Assembly (NCBI GenBank): GCA_036500765.1
Contig: DASYBM010000004.1
Span: 620,001 to 684,000 of the forward strand
Source of the DNA: Candidatus Sulfotelmatobacter sp.
GTDB lineage: Bacteria > Acidobacteriota > Terriglobia > Terriglobales > Acidobacteriaceae
Length of the DNA stretch: 64,000 nt
Reading direction: 5' to 3'
Made by a program: the position numbers and the translations under genes. The notes beneath the pieces are model-generated. The model did not search any database. It worked only from the letters and a program-made list of their open reading frames with translations, and was not told the DNA's origin. This document shows positions 16,695 to 24,908 of this stretch, one piece after another. Positions within the stretch are counted from its first letter, which is position 1. Every line of letters begins with the position of its first letter.

Positions 16695-16739
16695 CAAGAA
16701 CCGCGTAACGTGATTGTGGAAGAGTGTGATGGTGGAAGA

Positions 16740-16789
16740 GCGGCCCTTTAGGGCCGCGTAACAACAGCAAGGGTGACGGGCTTCAGCCC
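16740..16789. repeat. Two short hairpins between the dehydrogenase genes
   Basis: GCGGCCC TTTA GGGCCGC at 16740-16757 is a perfect 7-bp stem, and GGGC TTCA GCCC at 16778-16789 is a 4-bp stem. Both belong to a family of small TTCA/TGAA-loop hairpins seen also at 21933, 41943 and 41977. Confidence 0.6.
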
Positions 16790-16822
16790 CTGTGCTCCGT
16801 ACGAACTGGAAGGAAACGAGCA

Positions 16823-17872
16823 GTGAACGGAAAAATGACCGCCGCCGTCCTGTACGGCAAAGAAGACCTCAAGATTGAAAAAGTACCGATCCCACGCGTG
16901 GGAGACGGAGAGGTTCTGGTCAAAGTCCAAGTCGCATTGACCTGCGGCACGGATCTGAAGGTATACCAGCGCGGGTACCATGCCCGCATGATCGTCCCTC
17001 CCGCGCTCTTCGGCCACGAACTCGCCGGAGTCATCGAGGAAGTCGGGGCCGGCGTCAACGGCTTCAAGAAGGGGATGCGCGTCGTCGCCCTCAACTCGGC
17101 TCCCTGCCAGATGTGCTTCTACTGCTCCAAGCATCAAGAAAACCTCTGCGAAGATCTGCTCTTTAATAACGGAGCTTACGCGGAATATATTCGTGTTCCG
17201 AAGCGCATCGTTGAAGCCAACATGCTGATTATTCCGCCCAACGTCAGCGTCGAAGAGGCCGCAATGACCGAGCCTCTGGCCTGCGTTTTACGTGGGCTGC
17301 ATGAAACCGGCGTCGAGATCGGTGACACCGTCACTATTCTGGGTGGCGGTCCCATCGGCCTGATGTTTGTGCAGGTCGCCCGCGCCATCGGCTGCAATGT
17401 GATCTCCGTGGTCAAGCGCGACAGCCAGGTCGAAGCCGCCAAGCATATGGGCGCTCATGAAATTATTCAGACCACCAAAGTTCCGAATGTAGTCGAAGCG
17501 GTCCGCGCGTTGTCGCCGCAGAAGCGCGGCTGCGACGTGGTCGTCGAAGCCGTCGGCCGCACCGAAGCCTGGGAGTGGGCGGTCGACATGGTCCGTAAGG
17601 GGGGTACCGTAAACTTTTTCGGCGGCTGCGCCAGCGGGACGAAAGTGCAGCTCGAAACCAACCGCCTGCACTATTCCGAAATCACGCTGAAAGCCACGTT
17701 CCACCACACGCCGGAAACCGTTCGCCGGGCCTTCGGATTGATTGCGGCCAAAAAGATTCGCCCCACCGACTACATCACCGGTGAGGCGCCCTTGTCGCGC
17801 CTGCAGCAGGTTCTGCGCCATATGCTGAACCGCGGCAGCGACATCAAAACCGCCATCATTCCCGGCCACTAG
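16823..17872 (+). CDS. Zinc-dependent alcohol dehydrogenase, MDR family (second of a pair)
   Basis: 349 aa from a GTG at 16823 with AAGGAA 8 bases upstream; an ATG 12 bp later is the alternative. Catalytic ligands are C41 (TCGTD) and H65-E66 (FGHE). The structural zinc knot is C95, C98, C101, C109 (CQMCFYCSKHQENLC). After the Rossmann glycines (GGGPIG) strand beta-2 ends in SVVKRDS, with basic residues and no Asp, which usually means NADP(H). Upstream is an NAD-type paralogue, downstream hpnC. The pair may run an oxidation and a reduction on one substrate, or two steps on the hopanoid side chain; this is inference. Confidence 0.9.
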   Translation: MNGKMTAAVLYGKEDLKIEKVPIPRVGDGEVLVKVQVALTCGTDLKVYQRGYHARMIVPPALFGHELAGVIEEVGAGVNGFKKGMRVVALNSAPCQMCFYCSKHQENLCEDLLFNNGAYAEYIRVPKRIVEANMLIIPPNVSVEEAAMTEPLACVLRGLHETGVEIGDTVTILGGGPIGLMFVQVARAIGCNVISVVKRDSQVEAAKHMGAHEIIQTTKVPNVVEAVRALSPQKRGCDVVVEAVGRTEAWEWAVDMVRKGGTVNFFGGCASGTKVQLETNRLHYSEITLKATFHHTPETVRRAFGLIAAKKIRPTDYITGEAPLSRLQQVLRHMLNRGSDIKTAIIPGH

Positions 17873-17880
17873 AGGAAATG

Positions 17881-17965
17881 TTGATTGATGATTTTTGATT
17901 GTTGATTGAAACTCGTGACCTCTATGCGTTGCGTCTTTCAATCAAAAATCAACAATCATCAATCC
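17881..17965. repeat. Inverted pair of heptamer arrays upstream of hpnC
   Basis: Four 7-bp units at 17881-17908 (TTGATTG, ATGATTT, TTGATTG, TTGATTG) face four at 17938-17965 (TCAATCA, AAAATCA, ACAATCA, TCAATCC). Together they can form an imperfect stem around a loop of about 29 nt. The second array ends at the hpnC start region. Confidence 0.8.
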
Positions 17966-17975
17966 GTTGCCACCC

Positions 17976-18929
17976 GTGACCCAACTTGCTACCAACAATA
18001 CGTCCATCGCGCTCGGCTGGAGTCGCCTGCCCGCGAACTATGCAATCCCCCAGACCCCGCCCACGCTGGCCGAAGCCCGCGCGTACTGCGCCCATCTCGC
18101 CCGCACCCACTACGAAAACTTCTCGGTCGCCAGTTGGTTTCTTCCCGCCCGCCTGCGCCAGCATTTTTTCAATGTTTATGCCTACTGCCGCATCTCCGAC
18201 GACCTCGGCGATGAAGTCGGCGACCCGGCCGCCTCGCTCGAACTGCTCGAGCAATGGGAGCGGCAACTTGACGCCTGCTACGATGCTACTCCTCGCCATC
18301 CCGTATTCGTGGCTCTCGCCGAAACCGTCCTCGAATTCGACATCCCCAAATATGAATTCTCCGACCTGCTGCGCGCCTTCCGCCAGGATCAAACAGTTAC
18401 TCGCTTCGAAACTTTCAATGATGTCCTGGCCTACTGCCGCTACTCCGCCAATCCCGTCGGCCACCTCGTGCTCTATCTCTGCGGATATCGCGACCCAGAG
18501 CGCCAACAACTTTCCGATTTCACCTGCACCGCCCTGCAACTCGCCAACTTCTGGCAAGACGTAAGCACCGACTACGCCAAAGGCCGCGTCTATCTCCCTC
18601 TCGAAGACCTGCGGCGTTTCAACGTTAGCGAAAATGACATCGCGCGCAACCAGAACACGCCAGCTTTTCGCACCCTGATGAAGTTCGAAGTCGAGCGCGC
18701 CCGCGACTGGTTCAGGCAGGGCCTGCCCCTTATCAGCAAAGTCGAGCGCGAACTTGCCATTGATCTGGATCTCTTCACCAGCGGCGGCCAGGAAATTCTC
18801 AATGCCATCGAGAAACAGGACTACGCTGTGCTGGCCAATCGTCCCTCCATCTCGAAGTCTCGCAAACTGTGGCTAGTCACCAGCGCCGCGATGAGCAAAC
18901 TCTTTGGCGGCCTCGGAGCCAAGTCGTGA
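17976..18929 (+). CDS. hpnC: Hydroxysqualene synthase HpnC
   Basis: 317 aa from a GTG at 17976; a TTG nine bases earlier is equally possible and neither has a Shine-Dalgarno. It is a trans-isoprenyl diphosphate synthase of the squalene/phytoene family with the first Asp motif SDDLGDE near residues 74-80 and the second QDVSTDYAKGRVYLP near 190-204. HpnC converts presqualene diphosphate, made by HpnD, to hydroxysqualene. The gene is the first of hpnC-hpnD-X-hpnE. Its TGA overlaps the GTG of hpnD (18926-18929). In this cluster order the first gene is HpnC and the second HpnD, although the two families are similar. Confidence 0.93.
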   Translation: MTQLATNNTSIALGWSRLPANYAIPQTPPTLAEARAYCAHLARTHYENFSVASWFLPARLRQHFFNVYAYCRISDDLGDEVGDPAASLELLEQWERQLDACYDATPRHPVFVALAETVLEFDIPKYEFSDLLRAFRQDQTVTRFETFNDVLAYCRYSANPVGHLVLYLCGYRDPERQQLSDFTCTALQLANFWQDVSTDYAKGRVYLPLEDLRRFNVSENDIARNQNTPAFRTLMKFEVERARDWFRQGLPLISKVERELAIDLDLFTSGGQEILNAIEKQDYAVLANRPSISKSRKLWLVTSAAMSKLFGGLGAKS

Positions 18930-19888
18930 GCGTGGGCACCCAGCAGGTTCCCATTCCCTGGACGCCCGCTCCGCCGCAGCTCGTCATGGCGTACTCCGTC
19001 TGCAAAGGCATCACCCGTACGGCGGCGAAAAACTTCTACTACGCCTTCCTCGTTCTCCCGCGCCGCAAACGCGAAGCCCTCTGTGCCGTCTATGCCTTCA
19101 TGCGCCGCTGCGACGATATCGCCGACGATCCTGCGATACCTCTACAGGATCGACGCCAGAAACTTGACGCGTGGCTCGACGCCCTGCACCGCGCCCAGCA
19201 AGGGCAACCCACCGACGACGCTATTCTGCTCGCCCTCACCGACGCCCAGCGCCGTTTCTCCATCCCCGCCGGATTGCTCGACGAACTTGCCGTGGGCACC
19301 GCCATGGACGTTCCCATGCACGTCGTCTCGGACAACGATGAAGCTGAAACCCCAAACGCCGCTGCTCCCGGCCTCGCCGTTCAATACAAAACTTTCGAAG
19401 ATCTTCGTCTGTATTGCTATCGCGTTGCGTCGGTCGTCGGCCTGGTGTGCATTCACGTTTTCGGATATCGCGATCCCGCCGCCGAACCTCTCGCCGAACG
19501 CTGCGGACTCGCTTTCCAGCTCACCAACATCATTCGCGACGTAAAAGAAGATGCCGCCATGGGCCGCGTCTATCTGCCTGAAGAAGATCTATCGAAATTC
19601 AAGCTTACCGCCGCCGAGCTTTTTGCCGCGCCCGATCCCGCGCGCTTCCGGCCCGTGCTCGCGCTCGAAGCCAATCGCGCTCGCGAGTTCTACGCCTCCG
19701 GTATCGATCTGATCCCCTATATTTCCGAAGACAGCCAGCCCGCGCTCTGGGTGTTAGTAACCATTTACAGCCGGCTGCTCGAACGCATCGCCGAAAAACA
19801 ATACGACGTCTTCACCGCCAAAGTAACTCTCAGCACCTGGGAAAAATCCCGTATCCTAGCGAAAGGCTTCGTGAAGCGCTTGTTGTGA
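18926..19888 (+). CDS. hpnD: Presqualene diphosphate synthase HpnD
   Basis: 320 aa from the GTG at 18926, which forms a GTGA overlap with the hpnC stop. An in-frame start 57 bp earlier would lie inside hpnC. The squalene/phytoene synthase motifs are DDIADD at 63-68 and RDVKEDAAMGRVYLPEED near 205. HpnD joins two farnesyl diphosphates to presqualene diphosphate, which HpnC takes on. It is followed by a small secreted protein and hpnE. Confidence 0.95.
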   Translation: MSVGTQQVPIPWTPAPPQLVMAYSVCKGITRTAAKNFYYAFLVLPRRKREALCAVYAFMRRCDDIADDPAIPLQDRRQKLDAWLDALHRAQQGQPTDDAILLALTDAQRRFSIPAGLLDELAVGTAMDVPMHVVSDNDEAETPNAAAPGLAVQYKTFEDLRLYCYRVASVVGLVCIHVFGYRDPAAEPLAERCGLAFQLTNIIRDVKEDAAMGRVYLPEEDLSKFKLTAAELFAAPDPARFRPVLALEANRAREFYASGIDLIPYISEDSQPALWVLVTIYSRLLERIAEKQYDVFTAKVTLSTWEKSRILAKGFVKRLL

Positions 19889-19974
19889 TTGAGAACGAGA
19901 TTGTCCAGAAACAACCCCAACTCCGGCTGCCCCATTTCTCGCCGTTCGTTGAGCGAGAAGCGGGGATTTTCCAG

Positions 19975-20388
19975 ATGCGGAATCGGTTCGTGAGAATCGC
20001 CCCGATCCTCGCGTGTATTCTCGCTGCCGCCACGTTTGCAACAGCTCAGGACGTGGTCGGTGATTTCACTAAGTCCCCCAACGAACACATCATCAACGAA
20101 ATTGATCGCCCCTTCATGGTCAGCTCAGTTAAAGGCTATCTCTTCTTTGATGACAACAAGACGCCCGCTCCCAAAGTCCTGTTCGAAATTCAGGGCCCCG
20201 GTAACAGCAAGAAGATCAGAAAGGCGACCACCGATGACTCCGGACGATTTAGCATTCGCGCCCCCGAAGGAACGTACCGCTTCAAAACTACTCTAATGTC
20301 ATTTCAATCTGAGGTGGGAACGGTCATAGTCTCGAAGAAGTATCCAAAGACGAATGTCATCACGATAACAACTCGTCCAGGTGTGTAA
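19975..20388 (+). CDS. Small secreted carboxypeptidase-regulatory-like protein between hpnD and hpnE
   Basis: 137 aa from the ATG at 19975, which starts a clear signal peptide (MRNRFVRIAPILACILAAAT ending FATAQ). A GTG at 19885 would overlap hpnD but puts 30 polar residues before the signal. The mature domain has the prealbumin-like beta-sandwich pattern: VKGYLFFDDNKTPAPKVLFE, then TTDDSGRFSIRAPEGTYRFK. That is the CarboxypepD_reg/SpaA-like fold, often found in surface proteins. No catalytic residues are seen. Its position inside the hpnCDE run suggests co-expression; a role in hopanoid export or envelope attachment is only a guess. Confidence 0.78.
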   Translation: MRNRFVRIAPILACILAAATFATAQDVVGDFTKSPNEHIINEIDRPFMVSSVKGYLFFDDNKTPAPKVLFEIQGPGNSKKIRKATTDDSGRFSIRAPEGTYRFKTTLMSFQSEVGTVIVSKKYPKTNVITITTRPGV

Positions 20389-20434
20389 TTTGCAGCGCTC
20401 TCAAGCCGCGAAAATCAAACACAATTCTGACCTG

Positions 20435-21895
20435 ATGCCCACCCAACCCACAGTCGCCATCGCCGGAGGCGGACTAGCCGGACTCGCCGCCGCCTGCGCC
20501 TTGTCTGATTCCGGTTTCCGCGTCACGCTCTTTGAGAAGCGCCCTTTTCTCGGTGGCCGCGCTTCGTCGTGGGAGCATCCCGGCACCGGCGAAGTCGTGG
20601 ACAACTGCCAGCACGTCCTGTTCCGCGTCTGCACAAATCTGATCGAGTTCTACGAGCGCATCGGCGTCGCCGACCAAATCCGCTGGTATGACCAGATGAC
20701 GTTCATCGAACCCGGCGGCCGCATTTCAGTAATGAAATCCTCGCCGCTCCCCGCCCCGCTGCACACTGCTCCGTCATTCCTGCGATTTCAATTCCTCAGC
20801 GCCGTCGACAAGCTCGCCATCGCCCGCGCCCTCATCCCGCTCACGCGCACCGCTCAACGCGACACCGGGCAATCCTTCCAGCACTGGCTCGATCATCACG
20901 GCCAAACCAAGCGAGCCGTCGAGCGCTTCTGGCGCCCCATCCTGGTCAGCGCCCTGAGCGAAGAACTCGATCTGATTTCTATCTCCGCCGCGGCCCAGGT
21001 CGTCCGCGAGTCCATGAAATCTCCCGCCGCTCGCCAGATGGGCGTGCCCACCGTCCCCCTCACCGACCTCTACAACCGCGCCGGAGACTACATCCGCGCC
21101 CGCGGCGGTACACTGCACTTCCGCCAACCAGTGGAAGGATTCTGGACAGACGGATCCCGCATCCAGCTACAACTCCGAAATGAAGTAGAGGCTGAAAGAA
21201 AAAAAAGTACCGAGGGTGCCCCGTCCTCGCCGCGTTCTTTGCGGGAGGGCGCGGATTTTGACTTCCTCGTTCTAGCGCTCCCTTTCGATGCGCTAGAGAA
21301 AGTTCTTCCGAAAACATCCGAGGCCGCACCCCTCCGCGAGCAACTCAGCCATTTCGAAACCGCGCCCATCACCGGCATCCACCTCTGGTTCGACCGCCAG
21401 ATCACAGATCTCGACCATGCCGTCCTCCTCGATCGCACCATCCAATGGATGTTCCACAAATCCCGTCTGCAACCCATGCGCGCGCAATCGGGCGACGAAC
21501 GCGATGGGAGCTATATCGAACTCGTCGTCAGCTCCTCAAAAACGCTGATCGACAAATCCCGTACCGAAATCGTCGACCTTGCGCTCGCCGAAGTCCGCGA
21601 ATTCTTCCCTGGCGCACGCGATGCCAGGCTCATAAAATCTACCGTCATCAAAGAAGTCAACGCCACGTTCTCTCCGCGTCCTGGCATCGACGCCCACCGC
21701 CCCGCCGCCACGGCCTGGCCGCGCATCTTCCTGGCCGGCGACTGGACCGCCACCGGCTGGCCCGCCACCATGGAAGGCGCCGTCCGCAGCGGCTATCTCG
21801 CCGCCGAAGCTATTGCCCACGCCGCCGGTCGGAACGATTCCCGTTTCCTTTCCCCGGATATGCCCGCGACGGGTTTCATGCGCCTGTTCTCTTGA
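20435..21895 (+). CDS. hpnE: Hydroxysqualene dehydroxylase HpnE
   Basis: 486 aa from the ATG at 20435. The N-terminal FAD motif TVAIAGGGLAGLAAACAL (GGGLAG at 11-16) is followed by EKRPFLGGRASSW, the usual flavin amine oxidase/phytoene desaturase start. The C-terminal RIFLAGDWTATGWPATMEGA binds the flavin. HpnE reduces hydroxysqualene to squalene. With HpnC and HpnD it completes the bacterial squalene pathway that feeds Shc. The region around residues 235-260 (VEAERKKSTEGAPSSPRS) is a low-complexity insertion relative to the rest of the fold. Confidence 0.94.
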   Translation: MPTQPTVAIAGGGLAGLAAACALSDSGFRVTLFEKRPFLGGRASSWEHPGTGEVVDNCQHVLFRVCTNLIEFYERIGVADQIRWYDQMTFIEPGGRISVMKSSPLPAPLHTAPSFLRFQFLSAVDKLAIARALIPLTRTAQRDTGQSFQHWLDHHGQTKRAVERFWRPILVSALSEELDLISISAAAQVVRESMKSPAARQMGVPTVPLTDLYNRAGDYIRARGGTLHFRQPVEGFWTDGSRIQLQLRNEVEAERKKSTEGAPSSPRSLREGADFDFLVLALPFDALEKVLPKTSEAAPLREQLSHFETAPITGIHLWFDRQITDLDHAVLLDRTIQWMFHKSRLQPMRAQSGDERDGSYIELVVSSSKTLIDKSRTEIVDLALAEVREFFPGARDARLIKSTVIKEVNATFSPRPGIDAHRPAATAWPRIFLAGDWTATGWPATMEGAVRSGYLAAEAIAHAAGRNDSRFLSPDMPATGFMRLFS

Positions 21896-21907
21896 CATCG
21901 GCACCCC

Positions 21908-21955
21908 GTGGAGGCACGGGCGCCTCGCCCGTCCGGCCGAGTGAAGCTCGGCCGG
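21908..21955. repeat. Hairpin element after hpnE
   Basis: A perfect 9-bp stem (CCGGCCGAG / CTCGGCCGG) at 21933-21955 with loop TGAAG, preceded by GTGGAGGCACGGGCGCCTCG-type sequence. It could end or protect the hpn transcript; no T-run follows. Confidence 0.6.
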
Positions 21956-22043
21956 GGTCTCGCATCGCTCCCCGAGAAACCGGGCAACACCATTCCCGCT
22001 CTCCGAATCGAATACCAGGCAACCAGCTCGCGCGAGGCCTCAA

Positions 22044-22487
22044 ATGAAAGCTCCATTCCTGATCGGTCGCATCCTCTTCGGCGGCTACTTCCTTTATAAC
22101 GGCATCAATCACCTGCGCCAAGCTAAGTCCATGGCGCCCTACGCCGAGTCCAAGGGCGTGCCCCAAGGTGAACTGGCGGTAAAACTTTCGGCGATCCCGC
22201 TGATCGCCGGCGGCGCCAGCCTTTTGCTCGGCGTGAAACCGCGGCTCGGTGCAATCGCCATCCTCGGCTTCCTCGCCGGAGTTTCTCCCGTGATGCACGA
22301 TTTCTGGCACAGCGAAGACCCCGAGCAGCGCATGAACGACATGATCAATTTCACCAAGAACCTGGCTTTGGCCGGAGGAGCACTCGCCCTGCTCGGCGTC
22401 GACGAACCATGGGAGGCCAGTGTTCCTCTGAGCCAGCCGACCATTGCAGACAAGGCCCGCAAGCTCGGGCGCAAATTTGCCGCCTAA
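22044..22487 (+). CDS. DoxX family membrane protein
   Basis: 147 aa with four hydrophobic segments. The first is LIGRILFGGYFLYNGINHL (5-23), the DoxX signature, followed by IPLIAGGASLLLGV, AIAILGFLAGVSPVMHDFW and LALAGGALALLGVD. DoxX proteins are small inner-membrane proteins, some linked to quinone or thiosulfate oxidation; the function here is not clear. The gene follows hpnE after a 148-bp spacer holding the hairpin element. It may be the last gene of the hpnCDE transcript or have its own promoter. Confidence 0.85.
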   Translation: MKAPFLIGRILFGGYFLYNGINHLRQAKSMAPYAESKGVPQGELAVKLSAIPLIAGGASLLLGVKPRLGAIAILGFLAGVSPVMHDFWHSEDPEQRMNDMINFTKNLALAGGALALLGVDEPWEASVPLSQPTIADKARKLGRKFAA

Positions 22488-22581
22488 ATTGGCTTGAAAT
22501 GCACACTATTTATGGGGAATTGACTCGAGGCGCAATGGATTTGAAAGAGCGGCATCGCCACTAAAGATCGGACACACCAAG

Positions 22582-23058
22582 ATGGACGAAGAAATCCTCA
22601 AGCAGATCTTCGACGAGTTATTCGCTTCACTCGAGCCCTTGGAGACACAAAACGCCGCCCTGCTTCAATTTCTCAAAGCCAAAGGGATCGCCACCGACGA
22701 GAAGCTGGCGCCGTTTCTCGAAGCCGCCGGAAACGCCAGCAACGTCCGCTGGCGCGCCGTGCGAGTAAGAACCGACGCGCTTATTTCTTCCGCTCTCAAG
22801 CCCGCCGAGAAGCCGGTTGAAGCTCCAGCGCCGGACAGCAAAGAGACTGCGGCCCAACCTTCCGGCGAGGCGGACAAAGCGGACAACAACAAGGCTCAGT
22901 CGGAACCCGAGAAACCCGACGCCGCAGTCAGCGACAGCGCCCCTCAGCAAGAAGCCTCCCAGCAAGAAGCTTCGCAGAAAGAATCGCCGCCAGAAGAGAT
23001 CTCCCGGAAAGAAGTTCCCGATAACGACCGGCCCTCTCAGAAAAAAGAGGCTGCCTAA
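22582..23058 (+). CDS. Hypothetical protein with charged low-complexity tail
   Basis: 158 aa. Residues 1-72 look like a compact helical domain (MDEEILKQIFDELFASLEPL, then LLQFLKAKGIATDEKLAPFL). From about 75 on it is disordered and rich in Glu, Lys, Pro, Gln and Ser, with repeats QQEASQQEASQKE. There is no signal peptide or membrane segment. The family is not recognised. The next gene in the same direction (23245) is also unrecognised, with a 186-bp spacer between them. Confidence 0.65.
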   Translation: MDEEILKQIFDELFASLEPLETQNAALLQFLKAKGIATDEKLAPFLEAAGNASNVRWRAVRVRTDALISSALKPAEKPVEAPAPDSKETAAQPSGEADKADNNKAQSEPEKPDAAVSDSAPQQEASQQEASQKESPPEEISRKEVPDNDRPSQKKEAA

Positions 23059-23244
23059 GAAAATGCGCGGTCAGCGACGAGACGACCACAGTTGGTTCGG
23101 GTCGTCAGCGGGCCGGCGAGTCGTGCGCTCGAATTTAGGTGGCAACAACGCACCTGAAGGTGGCATCCAACTCCGTCGCCGCCACTTTCCTGTTCCTCTC
23201 ATTCGGCAGTAGCCAGCTACCCGCTGGAGACACGAGAACGGTTT

Positions 23245-24510
23245 ATGAATCATCACTCCGACTTTAGTCCCGGACCTTTTCAGCGTCTTTCGGCCAAAGC
23301 ATTTGAGGTTCAGGAGTTCAGAGACTTGGCCGCCCGGCGTTCGGCCCCGCCCGCACTAAGACAAAACCTCGCATCGGAGCCTTCCGTTCCTGAAGCTCGC
23401 GGAGAAATCACAAATTCCGGAGTGAACGATTCCGGCGTGAACGAAGAACAGAACTCTGTTCCCGTATTCTCGATGCTCCCGCAAAATCAGTATTCGTTTT
23501 ATGCACGTTGCCGATTTGTCCTGGTGGACATGATCAACTTGCCGGGACTCAGGCAACTAGCGCGCATGGCTACAATGCTCGCGAGGCGGGCAGGAGCCGT
23601 CACCCCGCGCGACCGTGAGCCGGATTTCGTTCCAGCCCCCCTTCCTTCTGTAGCCTCGCAACCAGCGCGGCGGTGGCGGCGAAACATCGCGCCGGCAACC
23701 GTTGCGACCGGGATTGTACGGCGAGCTCAATCCTTTCACTGGCCCAACGCCTGGCGCAACTTCACGCTGAAGGAATTCGCTGACGGGCTCATGCGACGAG
23801 CCAGGAATCTGAACGGGGCGATTCGCCGGCCAAACCTAAGCTGGAAATCCGTTGCTGCGAGTCCCGCCCGACCGACTGCGCAACGAAAGCAGCGAAAAAA
23901 GATTATTGGGTTACCCAACTGGCGCCTGAAATTAAGTCGGGCAACCCTCGTTTCGGGTTTCGCACGACGAACCCGGAACCTAAACTGGCCCAACCTGCAC
24001 TGGCCTAGCTTGAACAGACCTAACCTGAACCGGTCTAATCTGTTGCGTCAATCCGCCCCGGCTGCGGTGATTGCCGTAGTACTCGCTTTGACTCTCCAGT
24101 TGATCTACAAGCGGCCCAATCCCATCCGGCGCTCCTCTGCCAGATCGACTCCCTCTGAGATGGTCCCATCCCCGAAGTTACCGGCTGCCAACATCACAAA
24201 CGCGATCGAGCTTCAGTCATCCATCGTGAAACCACCCGCGGGAAAGGCCATGCTCGCCGCCGCGACTGCGTCGGTCTCGTCGAACCCTGTTGGACCTGCG
24301 CAGACTTCTGCGCAGACCCAGCCGAGGAAAGTGCGGACAGCGCCGACTCAAGCCGACGATGTCGGCAATGACGTCACCGTGCGAACATTCGTCGACCGAT
24401 ATCCGGATGGACGCCTCACCAAGCGCAGCGGGCAGCGTACTCGAATCTCACACATCGGGGATGATGTAACAGTTCGCTATTTTGCGCCGTCCGGAACGGT
24501 CACGCGATAA
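23245..24510 (+). CDS. Basic single-pass membrane protein with three internal repeats
   Basis: 421 aa, very Arg/Asn-rich. One transmembrane helix is at about 271-288 (APAAVIAVVLALTLQLIY). Before it lie three loosely repeated units of the form A-x-x-F/I-x-R-R-x-[RQ]-[NS]-[LF]-[NH]: near 149-168 (TGIVRRAQSFHWPN), 176-197 (DGLMRRARNLNGAIRRPN) and 231-250 (SGFARRTRNLNWPN). A pentapeptide-like NLHWPSLNRPNLNRSNL ends the region. The C-terminal part has two matching strands, GNDVTVRTF and GDDVTVRYF. No known family is recognised. Topology (basic N-terminal side probably cytoplasmic) and the repeats suggest a scaffold or nucleic-acid-binding membrane protein; this is inference. Confidence 0.6.
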   Translation: MNHHSDFSPGPFQRLSAKAFEVQEFRDLAARRSAPPALRQNLASEPSVPEARGEITNSGVNDSGVNEEQNSVPVFSMLPQNQYSFYARCRFVLVDMINLPGLRQLARMATMLARRAGAVTPRDREPDFVPAPLPSVASQPARRWRRNIAPATVATGIVRRAQSFHWPNAWRNFTLKEFADGLMRRARNLNGAIRRPNLSWKSVAASPARPTAQRKQRKKIIGLPNWRLKLSRATLVSGFARRTRNLNWPNLHWPSLNRPNLNRSNLLRQSAPAAVIAVVLALTLQLIYKRPNPIRRSSARSTPSEMVPSPKLPAANITNAIELQSSIVKPPAGKAMLAAATASVSSNPVGPAQTSAQTQPRKVRTAPTQADDVGNDVTVRTFVDRYPDGRLTKRSGQRTRISHIGDDVTVRYFAPSGTVTR

Positions 24511-24527
24511 CTCGCACGTCGCAAACC

Positions 24528-24908
24528 CTACCCCGCCAGTAGCACAACTCCCGCCGCCACAAGCAGGGCGGCAATCCAGCGCCGCCGGTCCACCCTCTCA
24601 TGCAAGAAGATTTTAGCCGCGAAGGCGTTTCCAATAAACGTGAGCGATGCAGCCGCAGGCGCGACCAGGCTCACCTCGCCCCATGACAATGCAAACAGCA
24701 GGCTGAAGAACGCCAACGCCATGGCAGTTACACCCATAAAGAAATTAGAGTTGCCCAACGTGCGCCGGATCACCGCCCACAAACCTGACTGGCTCCACAA
24801 CGCATGGACGTCTCCAACCTGCTTCATGGCCCGCGCCAGTAGAATATCCCCCACCACCGAAGCCGAAGCCACCGCCACGATCGCAGCCCAGGTATAGAGA
24901 TGCTTCAT
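24528..24908 (-). CDS. Half-size DMT/EamA permease B (ArnF-like size)
   Basis: 126 aa with four hydrophobic helices (WAAIVAVASASVVGDILLA, FMGVTAMALAFFSLLFALSW, VSLVAPAAASLTFIGNAFA, IAALLVAAGVVLLAG). This is half of an EamA/DMT transporter. Its ATG overlaps the stop of the upstream half-permease (24905-24908), so the two are made together and probably pair, as ArnE and ArnF do for undecaprenyl-phosphate-aminoarabinose. hpnJ lies upstream of both in the same direction. The charged pair HERVDRRRW before the last helix is typical of the fold. Confidence 0.82.
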   Translation of the reverse strand: MKHLYTWAAIVAVASASVVGDILLARAMKQVGDVHALWSQSGLWAVIRRTLGNSNFFMGVTAMALAFFSLLFALSWGEVSLVAPAAASLTFIGNAFAAKIFLHERVDRRRWIAALLVAAGVVLLAG

